Assembly: GCA_964545415.1 (NCBI GenBank) | Contig: CAZJFP010000021.1 | Span: 1 to 19,260 of the forward strand | DNA: 19,260 nt | Reading direction: 5' to 3' | From: CAJBLF01 sp964545415 | Lineage (GTDB): Bacteria; Patescibacteriota; Gracilibacteria; Absconditabacterales; Absconditicoccaceae | In this document: piece after piece, positions 9,225 to 17,007 of the stretch | Position numbering within the stretch: position 1 is the first letter of the stretch | Layout of the letters: every line of letters starts with the position of its first letter | Made by a program: the position numbers and the translations under genes | The notes under the pieces: model-generated | What the model saw: only the letters and a program-made list of their open reading frames with translations | What the model was told of the DNA's origin: nothing | Database searches by the model: none

Positions 9225-9665
9225 CTAATAATGATATGATTTTCCTTGTTCGATAGTACTAATTCTATAGAACTGTTCCAGCAAGGTGACTTTTGCCAAG
9301 CCATGCGGCAAGGTGATCGCCCCGAAGGAGATCTTACTATCTATATATTTTGTTAGTTCTGTTTCATTCAATCCGTATGGTCACCCGATAATAAAGACAC
9401 AGTTTTTGTTGGTAAGAAATGTATGTAATGCTAAAGTATCCAACTGTTTCCCTTCTTTGGACAATAAAATTTTCTTATATTCTGAAAACTTTCCCAGCTT
9501 GGCGATGATATTCTCCGTATCGGCTTGGATCATCTGCTCGGTATTCCCTTTTCTCGAAGGGACAATATTTTCTATTTTTACTGATCTACCTAAACGCTTT
9601 GTGTACTCGTCGACGACGGCATTCCAGTGTTTATCGCTATCGGAGATACTTAAGATAACAAACAT
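9225..9665 (-). CDS. rlmH: 23S rRNA (pseudouridine1915-N3)-methyltransferase RlmH
   Basis: The 146-residue SPOUT-class methyltransferase methylates pseudouridine 1915 in helix 69 of 23S rRNA on assembled ribosomes. The C-terminal SAM-binding knot shows FIIGGPYGLNETE, in which the second Gly (residue 95) is TGA at 9381-9383, and ends with LLEQFYRISTIEQGKSYHY, matching the family's invariant EQ-YRA...YH tail. The N-terminal half has the usual YTKRLGRSVKIENI region. Reading TGA as stop would remove the entire SAM knot. Start ATG 9663-9665, stop TAG 9225-9227. It lies downstream of obg, separated by a palindromic element, and its 3' end abuts the GC-rich repeat cluster. Confidence 0.95.
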
Positions 9666-9673
9666 CGTCGTCG

Positions 9674-9799
9674 AAATGAAAAATTAAAAATTAATAATGA
9701 AAAATGTATGATTTGTATATTATCAACTATTGTAAATTATAATATTCCATTACGGCAAATTCCAACATTATTCATTATTCACTATTCATTATTCATTAG
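9674..9799. repeat. Palindromic intergenic element, copy 2
   Basis: It lies between obg and rlmH. Outer arms are made of AATTAATAATGAAAAATG-type sequence on the left and ATTATTCATTATTCACTATT-type on the right. A middle stem pairs ATTTG (9711-9715) with CAAAT (9756-9760), and a central AACTATTGT lies inside. Same plan as the elements at 3776, 14668 and 15779. Confidence 0.75.
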
Positions 9800-9803
9800 T
9801 ATT

Positions 9804-11291
9804 TTAGTATTGTATATATCTCGGCTCCAATCCTTCGTACGGACTCAATACTTTGAGTACATCCCCTTTCTGGATCCCTCTGTTTTCAAATTCATCGAGG
9901 ATACCTTTGTGTGCCATCTGTTTCCAGAATCGCGCTTCTGCTTCATCATTGCCTCGAGGCAGCTGCCAAACAAGTTTCGCTATCTCTTCATTGTAAATCT
10001 CTCGGACACTGACATACGCTGCATCAGCAGCGGTCAGATATTCATGCTCGATCAAGAATGGTTTTTCACTTTCGCTGATATTGGTTATAGAATCTTGTCT
10101 CCTTTTTGCTTCCTTGTGCTGGATATTTTCGAAATGATAGACCTCCTTGGCATCTGTCTTTTTGAGCATCTCTATCACATGATTCAATCGTTCATCGACG
10201 CCGAAATGAGTCGCTGCAGAGATCGTGAAAGTATGTTGTGTCAAGAGTTTTTTCGTGATCTTGGTTCAGATTTTATTCTTTTTAAAAAATGCAAGAATCT
10301 CCTTCCAGAGCTGTTCCTGATATTCTTTTAAGATATCCTGATCATTGACGAGGTCATATTTGTTGATCAAAAACATCATCCTTTTTTCAATAACGAGATT
10401 GCCCTCTTCATACGCGTAAAAGGTAATAAATCCATCATCCTCTCTGATCTGGACTTCGAGATATTTGTCTTCGCCTCAGAGCTTAGTATTCGCATATGCG
10501 ACAATTTCTTCGAGCAATTCAGGAATTTCCGTAATGCCTTGATCATATCTGGAAATATCACACATCAAACAAAACACCCTCGCTTTGAGCACATGACGCA
10601 GAAATGCGTTACCGAGACCCTTACCTTCAGCTGCTCCTTTGATCAATCACGGAATATCGATAACGTTGAAATGGGTATTTTGCACGGTCACAGAACCCAA
10701 ATTGGGAACTAATGTCGTAAACGGATAATCAGCGACTTTTGCTTTGGTGTTTGAGATAGTATTGATCAATGAGGTCTTACCGACACTCGGGGTTCCGATC
10801 AAGGCAACATCAGCCAAAAGCTGGAGTTCGAGTACGATCTCTTTCTTATTTCCCGGTTCGCCAAGTAAGCAAAATGACGGATATTGATGGATTGCATCTT
10901 TGAAATGCATATTCCCGACACCTCATGCTCCGCCATAGACTGCAGTCCGTTGTTCACCATCTTCAGTAAATGCATGAAGGATTTCATCCGTTTGTTTATC
11001 TCTTATGATAGTCCCCACAGGTACAATCAAAGTCAGATTTTCTGCATTAGCACCATACTGTTCTTTGGATTTTCCCGCTTCACCAGGTTTCGCTTTGAAA
11101 TTGGCTTTGTATCTATAGGCCTGCAACGTATTTTCATCTTTGGATGCTTGCAAAATTATGGAGCCGCCGTCGCCGCCGTTTCCTCATGAAGGTCCGCCAA
11201 GCGGTACACCTGCCTCTCTTCTTCCGGTAACTGTTCCGTCTCCTCATTTCCCGGATTGGACAGTGATAGTTATTTCATCGTAAAAACGCAT
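9804..11291 (-). CDS. obg: GTPase Obg/CgtA
   Basis: The 495-residue ribosome-associated GTPase acts in 50S assembly and growth control. The N-terminal Obg fold has glycine-rich turns SGKGGDGTV, GGPSGGNGGDGG and GGAGGVGNMHF. The G domain has P-loop GTPSVGKTS (residues 166-174), G3 DIPG (212-215) followed by LIKGAAEGKGLG, and NKYD (310-313). The C-terminal 80 or so residues match the OCT domain (VREIYNEEIAKLV to QKGDVLKVL). Six TGA codons encode Gly, including one in each glycine-rich turn quoted and the invariant Gly of DIPG, so the protein is dead under the standard code. The start ATG 11289-11291 gives MRFYDEITITVQSG, standard for the family. A TATAAT box lies at 11352-11357. Confidence 0.97.
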
Positions 11292-11351
11292 ATTTTTGAA
11301 TGCAGAATGTAAAATTCATAATTCAGAATGATTATTTTTGTCTTAATATGG

Positions 11352-11357
11352 ATTATA
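11352..11357 (-). promoter_or_regulatory. Likely -10 box for obg
   Basis: TATAAT on the minus strand, about 60 bases before the obg ATG; no convincing -35 hexamer at the right distance. The leader between it and the ATG is an A/T-rich array of ATTCTGAATT-like units. Confidence 0.4.
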
Positions 11358-11408
11358 GTAGTCTACGGAAGCAGAAAAGAAAAAAAAGAGAAAATAAATT
11401 TTCAAAAA

Positions 11409-11442
11409 AAATCCTTATAGCCTAATAAGCTAGAAGGATTTT
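11409..11442 (-). terminator. Rho-independent terminator after the acidic 149-aa gene
   Basis: Read on the minus strand, AAATCCTT pairs with AAGGATTT, with an inner TAGC/GCTA stem and a 7-base loop, followed by a T tract. It lies about 27 bases past the TAG of the 149-residue gene and ahead of the obg promoter. Confidence 0.88.
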
Positions 11443-11468
11443 CATTTAACGATTACCAGCAGAGCTGG

Positions 11469-11918
11469 CTACAATTCTTTTATCCAGGATTTAAAGAGTT
11501 TTATTGCGTTTTCATTGTCCAATTCTTTTTCCATCTCTTCGATTTCATTGTTCTCATCATTCGGATAAAGCAATTCGAAATTCATCATCTTTTCGATGAG
11601 AGCGAAGAAAGCATCTTCTTCCATTCTCGCCAGTGCAATCTCCTTGGTTTCAGGATCATAATCATTTTCGTTGATAGTGATTTTTGCAATCACTTTGCCG
11701 TCTTCTGATGGTTTGCTGTATGCAGGATCAAAAATCTTTATGATGGCTTCATCGATCGATTTGTAGATTCTGATACACATTACGCCAGCAAATTCATGGA
11801 GATCTCCACCACCCTCATATGCAGTATCGACACAATAAGATTTACCCAATCGACCATCAAGAAACTCATAGAGTTTCCTGAAATCACCTAAACGCAATTC
11901 TGAAAGTTTTGTTTCCAT
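11469..11918 (-). CDS. Acidic protein of unknown function (149 aa)
   Basis: I do not recognise this protein. It begins METKLSELRLGDFRKLYEFL and ends KLFKSWIKEL before TAG. It is strongly acidic, especially residues 115-135 (NDENNEIEEMEKELDNE). The central part (VMCIRIYKSIDEAIIKIFD, then DGKVIAKITINENDYD) looks like an alpha/beta fold. There is no membrane segment and no TGA codon. It appears to be a single-gene unit: a possible promoter (TTGACT with TATGTT, 16-base spacing) lies about 40-70 bases upstream, and a clear hairpin terminator follows. It sits between the HNH-like gene and obg on the same strand, but terminators separate it from both. Confidence 0.75.
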   Translation of the reverse strand: METKLSELRLGDFRKLYEFLDGRLGKSYCVDTAYEGGGDLHEFAGVMCIRIYKSIDEAIIKIFDPAYSKPSEDGKVIAKITINENDYDPETKEIALARMEEDAFFALIEKMMNFELLYPNDENNEIEEMEKELDNENAIKLFKSWIKEL

Positions 11919-12027
11919 AACGTAGTTTTTTTATTTTTTATTGCATATAACATAAATATTTTATAACAAAAGTCAATGTCTATGGGAAACAAATTTCTTA
12001 CAGATTAACATAGTCAGATATAATTAT

Positions 12028-12056
12028 TAAAAAAAAGAACTGCTATGCAGTTCTTT
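12028..12056 (-). terminator. Rho-independent terminator after the HNH-like gene
   Basis: A perfect 10-bp stem AAAGAACTGC/GCAGTTCTTT with a 3-base loop runs into a T tract on the minus strand, 10 bases past the TAA of the HNH-like gene. Confidence 0.92.
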
Positions 12057-12065
12057 ATCATCGCA

Positions 12066-12524
12066 TCAATTAAGATACAAATGATACGATGGATCAAGTA
12101 GCGTATTGTTTATATACGCTACAACAAGCTCAAACGTTTCACAATCATCAAATAATTCCTTCCAAGCTTTATGTATTTTATGCGTATTTTTGGAGTTGTT
12201 TTGTCCTAGTTTTTCCACTTTCTGCCCGTTTATAAACTGACAAGTTATGGAAACATTCTTCGGCTTCTGTGTGCACGCATTTAAACATTCCGCTATCTGA
12301 TAAGCATTCATATTTCCAACCAAAACATGCCAGGCCATATGTTTTTTGGTAGGAATATAGGAAATGTTTGATGGAGCATTACTTCCACCCAAAGATCTTG
12401 GACGTCGATGATGTTCCTCTGTGAGTACTTGTTGTTTTTTTTGTCGTTTTTTTGTTAAGAAATCATCTTTTTTCTCTTCATGATCCTTGTCTTCTTGCAT
12501 AGGCTTTTTTATTCTCATGTTCAT
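12066..12524 (-). CDS. HNH-like protein, possible endonuclease (152 aa)
   Basis: A basic, Lys/Gln-rich N-terminus (residues 1-34) precedes an HNH-like core: EEHHRRPRSLGG (His38, His39), Asn53 in PSNISYIP, then KKHMAWH (His62, His66). This H-N-H spacing fits the beta-beta-alpha-metal nuclease fold without zinc-binding cysteines. The C-terminal half (NAYQIAECLN to LYLN) is unassigned. There is no TGA codon. The start ATG at 12522-12524 is followed by further Met codons at 3 and 9, so the start may be slightly shorter. It is flanked by its own terminator and lies divergent to the tRNA-Lys gene. Nuclease activity is inferred from the motif; no toxin-immunity or restriction partner is adjacent, so it may instead be a housekeeping or degenerate relative. 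Confidence 0.7.
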   Translation of the reverse strand: MNMRIKKPMQEDKDHEEKKDDFLTKKRQKKQQVLTEEHHRRPRSLGGSNAPSNISYIPTKKHMAWHVLVGNMNAYQIAECLNACTQKPKNVSITCQFINGQKVEKLGQNNSKNTHKIHKAWKELFDDCETFELVVAYINNTLLDPSYHLYLN

Positions 12525-12596
12525 ATTTTTTTTATTTATTCTTCCATATATAATATATACAAAAAAGCAATATGTTTTTAAAACACAAAAATACAG

Positions 12597-12624
12597 TTGA
12601 TTTTTTACGCATTATCACTATAAG
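12597..12624 (+). promoter_or_regulatory. Promoter of tRNA-Lys
   Basis: TTGATT (12597-12602) and TATAAG (12619-12624) are spaced by 16 bases; the mature tRNA begins 17 bases after the -10 box. Confidence 0.6.
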
Positions 12625-12641
12625 AAGCCCCGCAACGACAT

Positions 12642-12715
12642 GGGTGAGTAGCTCAATTGGTTAGAGCAGGTCCCTCTTAAGGACAAGGTTCAGGGTTCGA
12701 TTCCCTGCTCGCCTA
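12642..12715 (+). tRNA. tRNA-Lys(CUU)
   Basis: A full cloverleaf is visible. The acceptor GGGTGAG pairs with CTCGCCT (two G-T pairs), the D arm is GCTC/GAGC, the anticodon arm is GGTCC-CTCTTAA-GGACA with anticodon CTT (lysine, codon AAG), and the T arm is CAGGG-TTCGATT-CCCTG. The discriminator base is A at 12715. The first anticodon-stem pair is a G-A mismatch. CCA is not encoded; AAAAGA follows. The tRNA therefore needs the CCA-adding enzyme whose gene lies about 190 bases downstream. A hairpin terminator follows directly. Confidence 0.95.
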
Positions 12716-12727
12716 AAAGAAAATTAG

Positions 12728-12753
12728 AATCTGATGCAAATCGGATTTTTTTT
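12728..12753 (+). terminator. Terminator after tRNA-Lys
   Basis: An 8-bp stem AATCTGAT/ATCGGATT (one T-G pair) with a 4-base loop is followed by a run of eight T. Confidence 0.88.
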
Positions 12754-12765
12754 ATTTTCTAAATT

Positions 12766-12849
12766 TAGCTCAATTAATTCCCCGCGCTGCTGCGGGGCTG
12801 TTCGCCTAAATGAAATTGATCTAACTTCGTTACAGATTTTTTTTATTTG
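12766..12849 (+). repeat. Possible decayed duplicate of the tRNA-Lys tail with a hairpin
   Basis: TAGCTCAATT at 12766-12775 repeats the D-arm sequence of the tRNA (12649-12658). TTCGCCTAAATGAAATT then mirrors the tRNA 3' end and its trailer, and another T-run hairpin ends the block. Between them CCCCGC/GCGGGG (12780-12785 and 12792-12797) forms a compact hairpin. No cloverleaf can be drawn, so it is a remnant at most. Confidence 0.4.
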
Positions 12850-12874
12850 AAAAGCAGAAAGTTTTGGCTATATA
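12847..12874 (+). promoter_or_regulatory. Promoter of cca
   Basis: TTGAAA (12847-12852) and TATATA (12869-12874) are spaced by 16 bases. The leader to the ATG at 12909 is short and made of ATTCTAAATTCTA-like units, as at clpP. Confidence 0.55.
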
Positions 12875-12908
12875 TTAATTCTCAATTCTAGATTCTAAAT
12901 TCTACATT

Positions 12909-14669
12909 ATGTTACATTTCGATTATCTCGCAAATTTGGACGCACATATCGCGTTATTACAAAAAAGGCTCAAAGATCCACATACGCTATTCCTCGTCGG
13001 AGGCTGTGTCAGAGATCCTCTTTTGTGATTAACGAAAAAGCCAACTGATATTGATTTTACCATGGCCGGTGATCCCAAAAAATTAGATAAATTAATTGAT
13101 AAAAAATGAATGTCATACTTCATGACCGAAAAATTCGGTACGATGACCTTAATCAAAAACCCCGTGAAATACGAACTGACGCCGCTGAGGACAGAAGGTA
13201 AATATGATGACTTCAGACATCCGAGAGAGATCGAACGAAGTAATGATCTCTTACTGGATTCCCAGAGAAGGGACTTCACCATCAACTGCATGTACTATAC
13301 AAATACAAAATACAAAGTGGAATATACCAAGCTCATAGATACAAAAAATATCCACAAATATACTGACGACGAAACATTCCTCAAAAGACTCGACGACCAT
13401 GGATACCTCTATATCAAAGACCTCGCATTACTCATCATCCAAGATCATAAGCATATTACAAAGCTTTTTGATAAAGGGATGTTTAATGACGCTCATCTGA
13501 AAACGATGTTGAAGTCAGCTATAGTATTCACTCTCGGCAAAAAAACTGATGCGAATAAGCAAGTAAGAATTCTTATAGATCCACATAAATGAATCCACGA
13601 TAGCGTGAACAAAAGACTAAAAGCGGTCGGCGATCCGGACAAAAGATTCAATGAAGATGCATTGAGGATCATCAGAGCGATCAGGTTTGTAAACGTTTTG
13701 AATGAGAAGTTAAAAATTGACCAAAATTGACCAAAATTGCCGAAGATTGCTGTAAAAACAAGTCTGTTTGATTTTGATAAATTGACATGGAATAGTGTCA
13801 AGAAAAATAGTTGATTGGTGAAAAATGTCGCCAAAGAAAGAATCAAAGAAGAAATTATGAAAGCGTTTACGGTAGGCAATCCCTTTGGTTTCGTTTCATT
13901 ACTTGATGAAGCGAAATTATTGGAGCACCTCTTCCCTGCATTGTATGCAACCAAAAATGTCGAACAACCGGTCAGATATCATCCGTTTGATGTCTATGTT
14001 CACACCCTCCTCTGCTTGTTTGAATTACAGAAGATAAATAAGAATCCATTGGTGAGATTAGCTATGCTGTATCACGATGTCGGCAAGGTCGATCAATTCG
14101 GCGCATATACTGATGGATTGAGCAAAGAAGAAATCAGAGAAATATTGGCTGGGCCGTTAAATCATAGGAGAAGTTCTCCCGAATACGCGAAGAAAGATTT
14201 TAAAACATTGTGATTTTCTAGCAAAGAAATTACAGAAATTGCTTGGTATATCGCTCGCCATCACACACCAGAGGAAATGATCTTCGCCAAAGAAGAAAAT
14301 AGAGAAAAAAAAGTGAGATCCTTCTTCAGCGAATCAGGCTACGAAAGAGCTATGAACATCTTGGATATCACGATGGCTGATAGATTGGGACAATACAATC
14401 CGCTCCAAAATAGTTCTGATATTTCCGATGTCGACGACATAAGAAAAATTCTGAAAAAACTTCAGAAGCAGGAAGGACAATTCACGATAAAGAACCTTGC
14501 TATCGACGGAGCATATATCATGAAAGAATTGAAACTCCCTGCCGGACCTACTATCGGGAAGCTATTGAAAAAGACCCTCGAACGGGTCATGAACGATATT
14601 AAAGGAAGAAACACTAAGAAGCAGATTTTCGGATTTTTGAAAATACAGATGAAACATATTAAAAACTAA
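12909..14669 (+). CDS. cca: CCA tRNA nucleotidyltransferase with HD domain
   Basis: The 586-residue class II nucleotidyltransferase builds or repairs the CCA 3' end of tRNA. The N-terminal head has LVGGCVRDPLLG (residues 29-40; Gly40 is TGA) and the catalytic DID (Asp47, Asp49). Then come the RRDFTINCMYY motif and RFNEDALRIIRAIRF, both hallmarks of the family. An HD domain follows (HPFDVYVHTL at about 358-367; HD at 389-390 in YHDVGK; RHH further on), as in CCA enzymes with phosphohydrolase activity on tRNA ends. Six TGA codons read as Gly. The start ATG at 12909 gives MLHFDYLANL; stop TAA. It is longer than typical, partly from an Asn/Lys-rich stretch near residues 265-300. The nearby tRNA-Lys lacks an encoded CCA. 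It converges on miaA. Confidence 0.95.
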
Positions 14670-14801
14670 TGAATAATTAATAATGAAAAATGAATAATGA
14701 TAGTATTTGTTTAACTTTATAAACTATTGTACTATCACAATAGCTTATAATGAAGCAAATCCAAAATCATTCATCATTAATTTTTCATCGTTCATCAAAT
14801 A
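14668..14801. repeat. Palindromic intergenic element, copy 3
   Basis: It fills the gap between convergent cca and miaA. The centre is a perfect CTATTGT (14724-14730)/ACAATAG (14737-14743) stem with a 6-base loop, extended by TTATAA on both sides and by ATTTG (14705-14709)/CAAAT (14756-14760). Outer arms are AATAATGAATAATG and TCATTCATCATT types. It could also serve as a two-way terminator here. Confidence 0.8.
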
Positions 14802-14816
14802 AACGATATAGTTTAT

Positions 14817-15773
14817 TTATGATAATTTCCAAACCTTATAGGTCACATTCGGTCTAGGAGATTGAATACCTTCCGCGATATAGCGGCGGAATCGGCTGCG
14901 CTGCTTTTTTGCTAATTGATGCGTGGTTATCTTGATACGCTCCTCCATCTCCTTTTGATCATATTTACCGTCTAAGAATTCCACAACTTCCTTGTAACCT
15001 ATACCTTGCATCGACTGCATATCCTTGGTATATCATTTTGCCAATAACCCTTTCACTTCATCGACCAATCATCACTTCAACATCTCTTTGATCCTTGCGT
15101 TGATCTTCATGTTTGTATCCTCTTTTTCGCGTCGAAGTCACAACATGAGTAACGGCCATTGCGGCGGCTGGGAGATGAAGGTATCGGTTTTCCTTTTCCC
15201 GCTTTTGTAAAAAATCTCTAATGCACGAACGATGTATCTGGTGGATTTTGGATGGAGTTTCATAGCTTCTTCTGGATCTAATTTCATCAATTCTTTGTGT
15301 AAAATTCCGGGTTCTTTTTCTTCCTTTGCGAAAAGTTCATTTCTCAATTTCATATCCGGTTCCACGTCTGGCATGGAAAAATTCTTGTACACCGTATCGA
15401 TATAGAGTCAGGTGCCTCCCACGATCATCGGGAGTTTTTTACGTGCAAGAATGTCAGGAATAATTTTGTAGACATCGTTTTTTCGTTGACCAGAAGTATA
15501 GGTCTCGTCTGGATCGACGATATTTATTTGGTGGTGAGGAATTTTTGCAAGAATGTCGTCAGGGACCTTATCCGTTCAAATATTCATGTAGCGAAAAATC
15601 TGTCTGCTGTCCGCAGAAATAATCTCCGTGTCGAAATATTCTGAAAGCAAAATAGATAATTTACTCTTTCCCGTAGCCGTAGCTCACCATATAACAACAA
15701 CTCCATCGGGATGCTGTTTGCGAAAAGACTCGATTTCTTTTTTCGCTTCTACAACTATATCTGCTATTTCCAT
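14817..15773 (-). CDS. miaA: tRNA dimethylallyltransferase MiaA
   Basis: The 318-residue enzyme transfers a dimethylallyl group to A37 of tRNAs reading UNN codons. Motifs in order: P-loop GATATGKS (residues 30-37; Gly30 is TGA), ISADSRQIFRYMNIGTDK (Asp55; Gly66 is TGA), IVGGTGLYI (TGA for the third Gly), STRYIVRALEI, MLGLRREKEDTNMKINARI, MLKGGLVDEV and MQGIGYKEVVEFLDG, ending with a basic RSRFRRY segment. Seven TGA codons are used, including a tandem TGA TGA at 15069-15074 that encodes the Gly-Gly of MLKGGL. The start ATG 15771-15773 adds a helical N-terminus of about 25 residues before the usual start of the fold. Stop TAA. Confidence 0.96.
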
Positions 15774-15778
15774 ACTTT

Positions 15779-15911
15779 GAAATTAATTAATAATTAATAA
15801 TGAATAATGAATAATGATTGTATCTGTTTTCTTACGAACTATTATAATATCACAATAGTTTATAATAGTACAGATCAAAAATCATTCATCATTAATCTTT
15901 CATTATTCATC
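15779..15911. repeat. Palindromic intergenic element, copy 4
   Basis: It fills the gap between miaA and the AT-hook-like membrane protein gene. AACTATT (15837-15843) pairs with AATAGTT (15854-15860), and ATCTGT (15822-15827) with ACAGAT (15870-15875). The latter replaces the ATTTG/CAAAT stem of copies 2 and 3 by changes on both sides. Outer arms are AATAATGAATAATGATT and ATCATTCATCATT types. Confidence 0.8.
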
Positions 15912-15915
15912 TTTT

Positions 15916-16734
15916 TTATTTATATTTATCTGGATTAAAGAACGGCATAGTCGAACAGCCTTTGGTTTCACACATCAGCTTTCCTACTCTTCGATTTTCT
16001 CCTTTTTTGATCAAGGTCGTAGATCGCTCTTCCGTGAATTTCTGTTGATTGTTGGCAAGCATATATTCTACGGTATATTCGAAATTCTTGATATTTGGAT
16101 TGGTAGAGGTCGTAGGCACTTCCTGGATATTGGTCACGACTATCTTGGGTGCGATGATAGATGCAGAAAAATTCGTAAGCCGTCTTTTGCTATAATAGGT
16201 CTTGAATACATTGGATTCTTCCAAACGTGCATCCGTCAGTGTATATAAAGTATCCATATCGACCATATTTATCGCTTGATAGAAATCTACGATCAGTTGT
16301 TGCTCTGTAGTGAGATTTTGTAATGTCGGCTGAATTGCTTCCGGTTTTTCGACAATTACTTTCACTTCGGGCTCTTCTACTGTACTTGGCTGATCATAAT
16401 TAATATTCCCCGTCTCTATATTCATGATTTCTGTCCTCTCCTCTTGAGACAAATCACTTGGATTTTTTTCCTTTATGAAGGTAAAATACAGTGACACTAC
16501 AAAGAGAAGAAACGAAAGAAGAAACAAGAACAAAATAATTAGATCTTTCTTTTTGGAATCGTCGACGGATTTTGCGACAAATCATGCCACAGCGGGCGAT
16601 ACCTGTTGTGGAACAGTAACATATTTTTGATCTTTTCTTGGTCTTCCTGGTCAAGATTTTATCTTGGTCTTTGGCTTCTTGGAAACGAATTCTTTTTTCG
16701 GTCTTCCCGGAGCTTTCTTTTTTTGTTTTGCCAT
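15916..16734 (-). CDS. Single-pass membrane protein with AT-hook-like N-terminal motifs and NTF2-like outer domain (272 aa)
   Basis: The Lys-rich N-terminus holds two GRP-core motifs: PGRPKK (residues 9-14) and, after a TGA-encoded Gly28, PGRPRK (29-34). These resemble AT-hooks, which bind the DNA minor groove. Residues about 65-87 are one strong membrane helix preceded by DDSKKKD. The outer part has an acidic linker and a domain from about residue 130 (TEQQLIVDFYQAINMVDMDTLYTL onward) that looks like an NTF2/SnoaL-type fold, ending CETKGCSTMPFFNPDKYK with two cysteines. The two TGA codons are at residues 28 and 51. Start ATG 16732-16734, stop TAA. It diverges from clpP; a CTAAAGA-GCT-TCTTTAG hairpin lies upstream at 16752-16768. 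DNA binding and fold are inferred from motifs; the GRP motifs could be plain basic linkers. Confidence 0.7.
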
Positions 16735-16751
16735 AGTATGAAACTAAGATA

Positions 16752-16768
16752 CTAAAGAGCTTCTTTAG
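16752..16768. repeat. Short perfect hairpin upstream of the AT-hook-like gene
   Basis: CTAAAGA and TCTTTAG pair across a GCT loop, 18 bases before the start of the minus-strand membrane protein gene. It is followed by several CTAATC-type units to 16815. Role unknown; it may be a leader hairpin or a decayed intergenic element. Confidence 0.5.
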
Positions 16769-16939
16769 ACGAAATAGGTCCTAATCTATCCCCTAATCAG
16801 TCTAATCCGTCTTTATTTTGTATATCATTTTTTATCGAAAAGTAAAGACAGTAAGCCAGATTACTCAATTTTTTACACTTTTATTATATAAATTCAAGTT
16901 GATTTTGGTTGTTAAAATAACTAAATTGCTCGTACTAAT

Positions 16940-16968
16940 TTGCAAATCGACGAATTTTGGCATATAAT
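16940..16968 (+). promoter_or_regulatory. Promoter of clpP
   Basis: TTGCAA (16940-16945) and a perfect TATAAT (16963-16968) are spaced by 17 bases. The expected transcript starts near 16975, leaving a leader of about 33 bases composed of AATTCTAAATT units right up to the ATG, with no Shine-Dalgarno sequence. Confidence 0.75.
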
Positions 16969-17007
16969 TTGACTACACTACTAATTCTAAATTTTAAATT
17001 CTAAATT

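Noticed and set aside
12780..12797. CCCCGC/GCGGGG hairpin as a riboswitch or terminator
   Set aside because: There is no T tract directly after it and no recognisable aptamer; it is listed only as part of a possible tRNA remnant.
13493..13954. Minus-strand open frames opposite cca, and similar ones opposite pnp and clpP
   Set aside because: They are antisense shadows of well-conserved genes with no independent start signal or family match.
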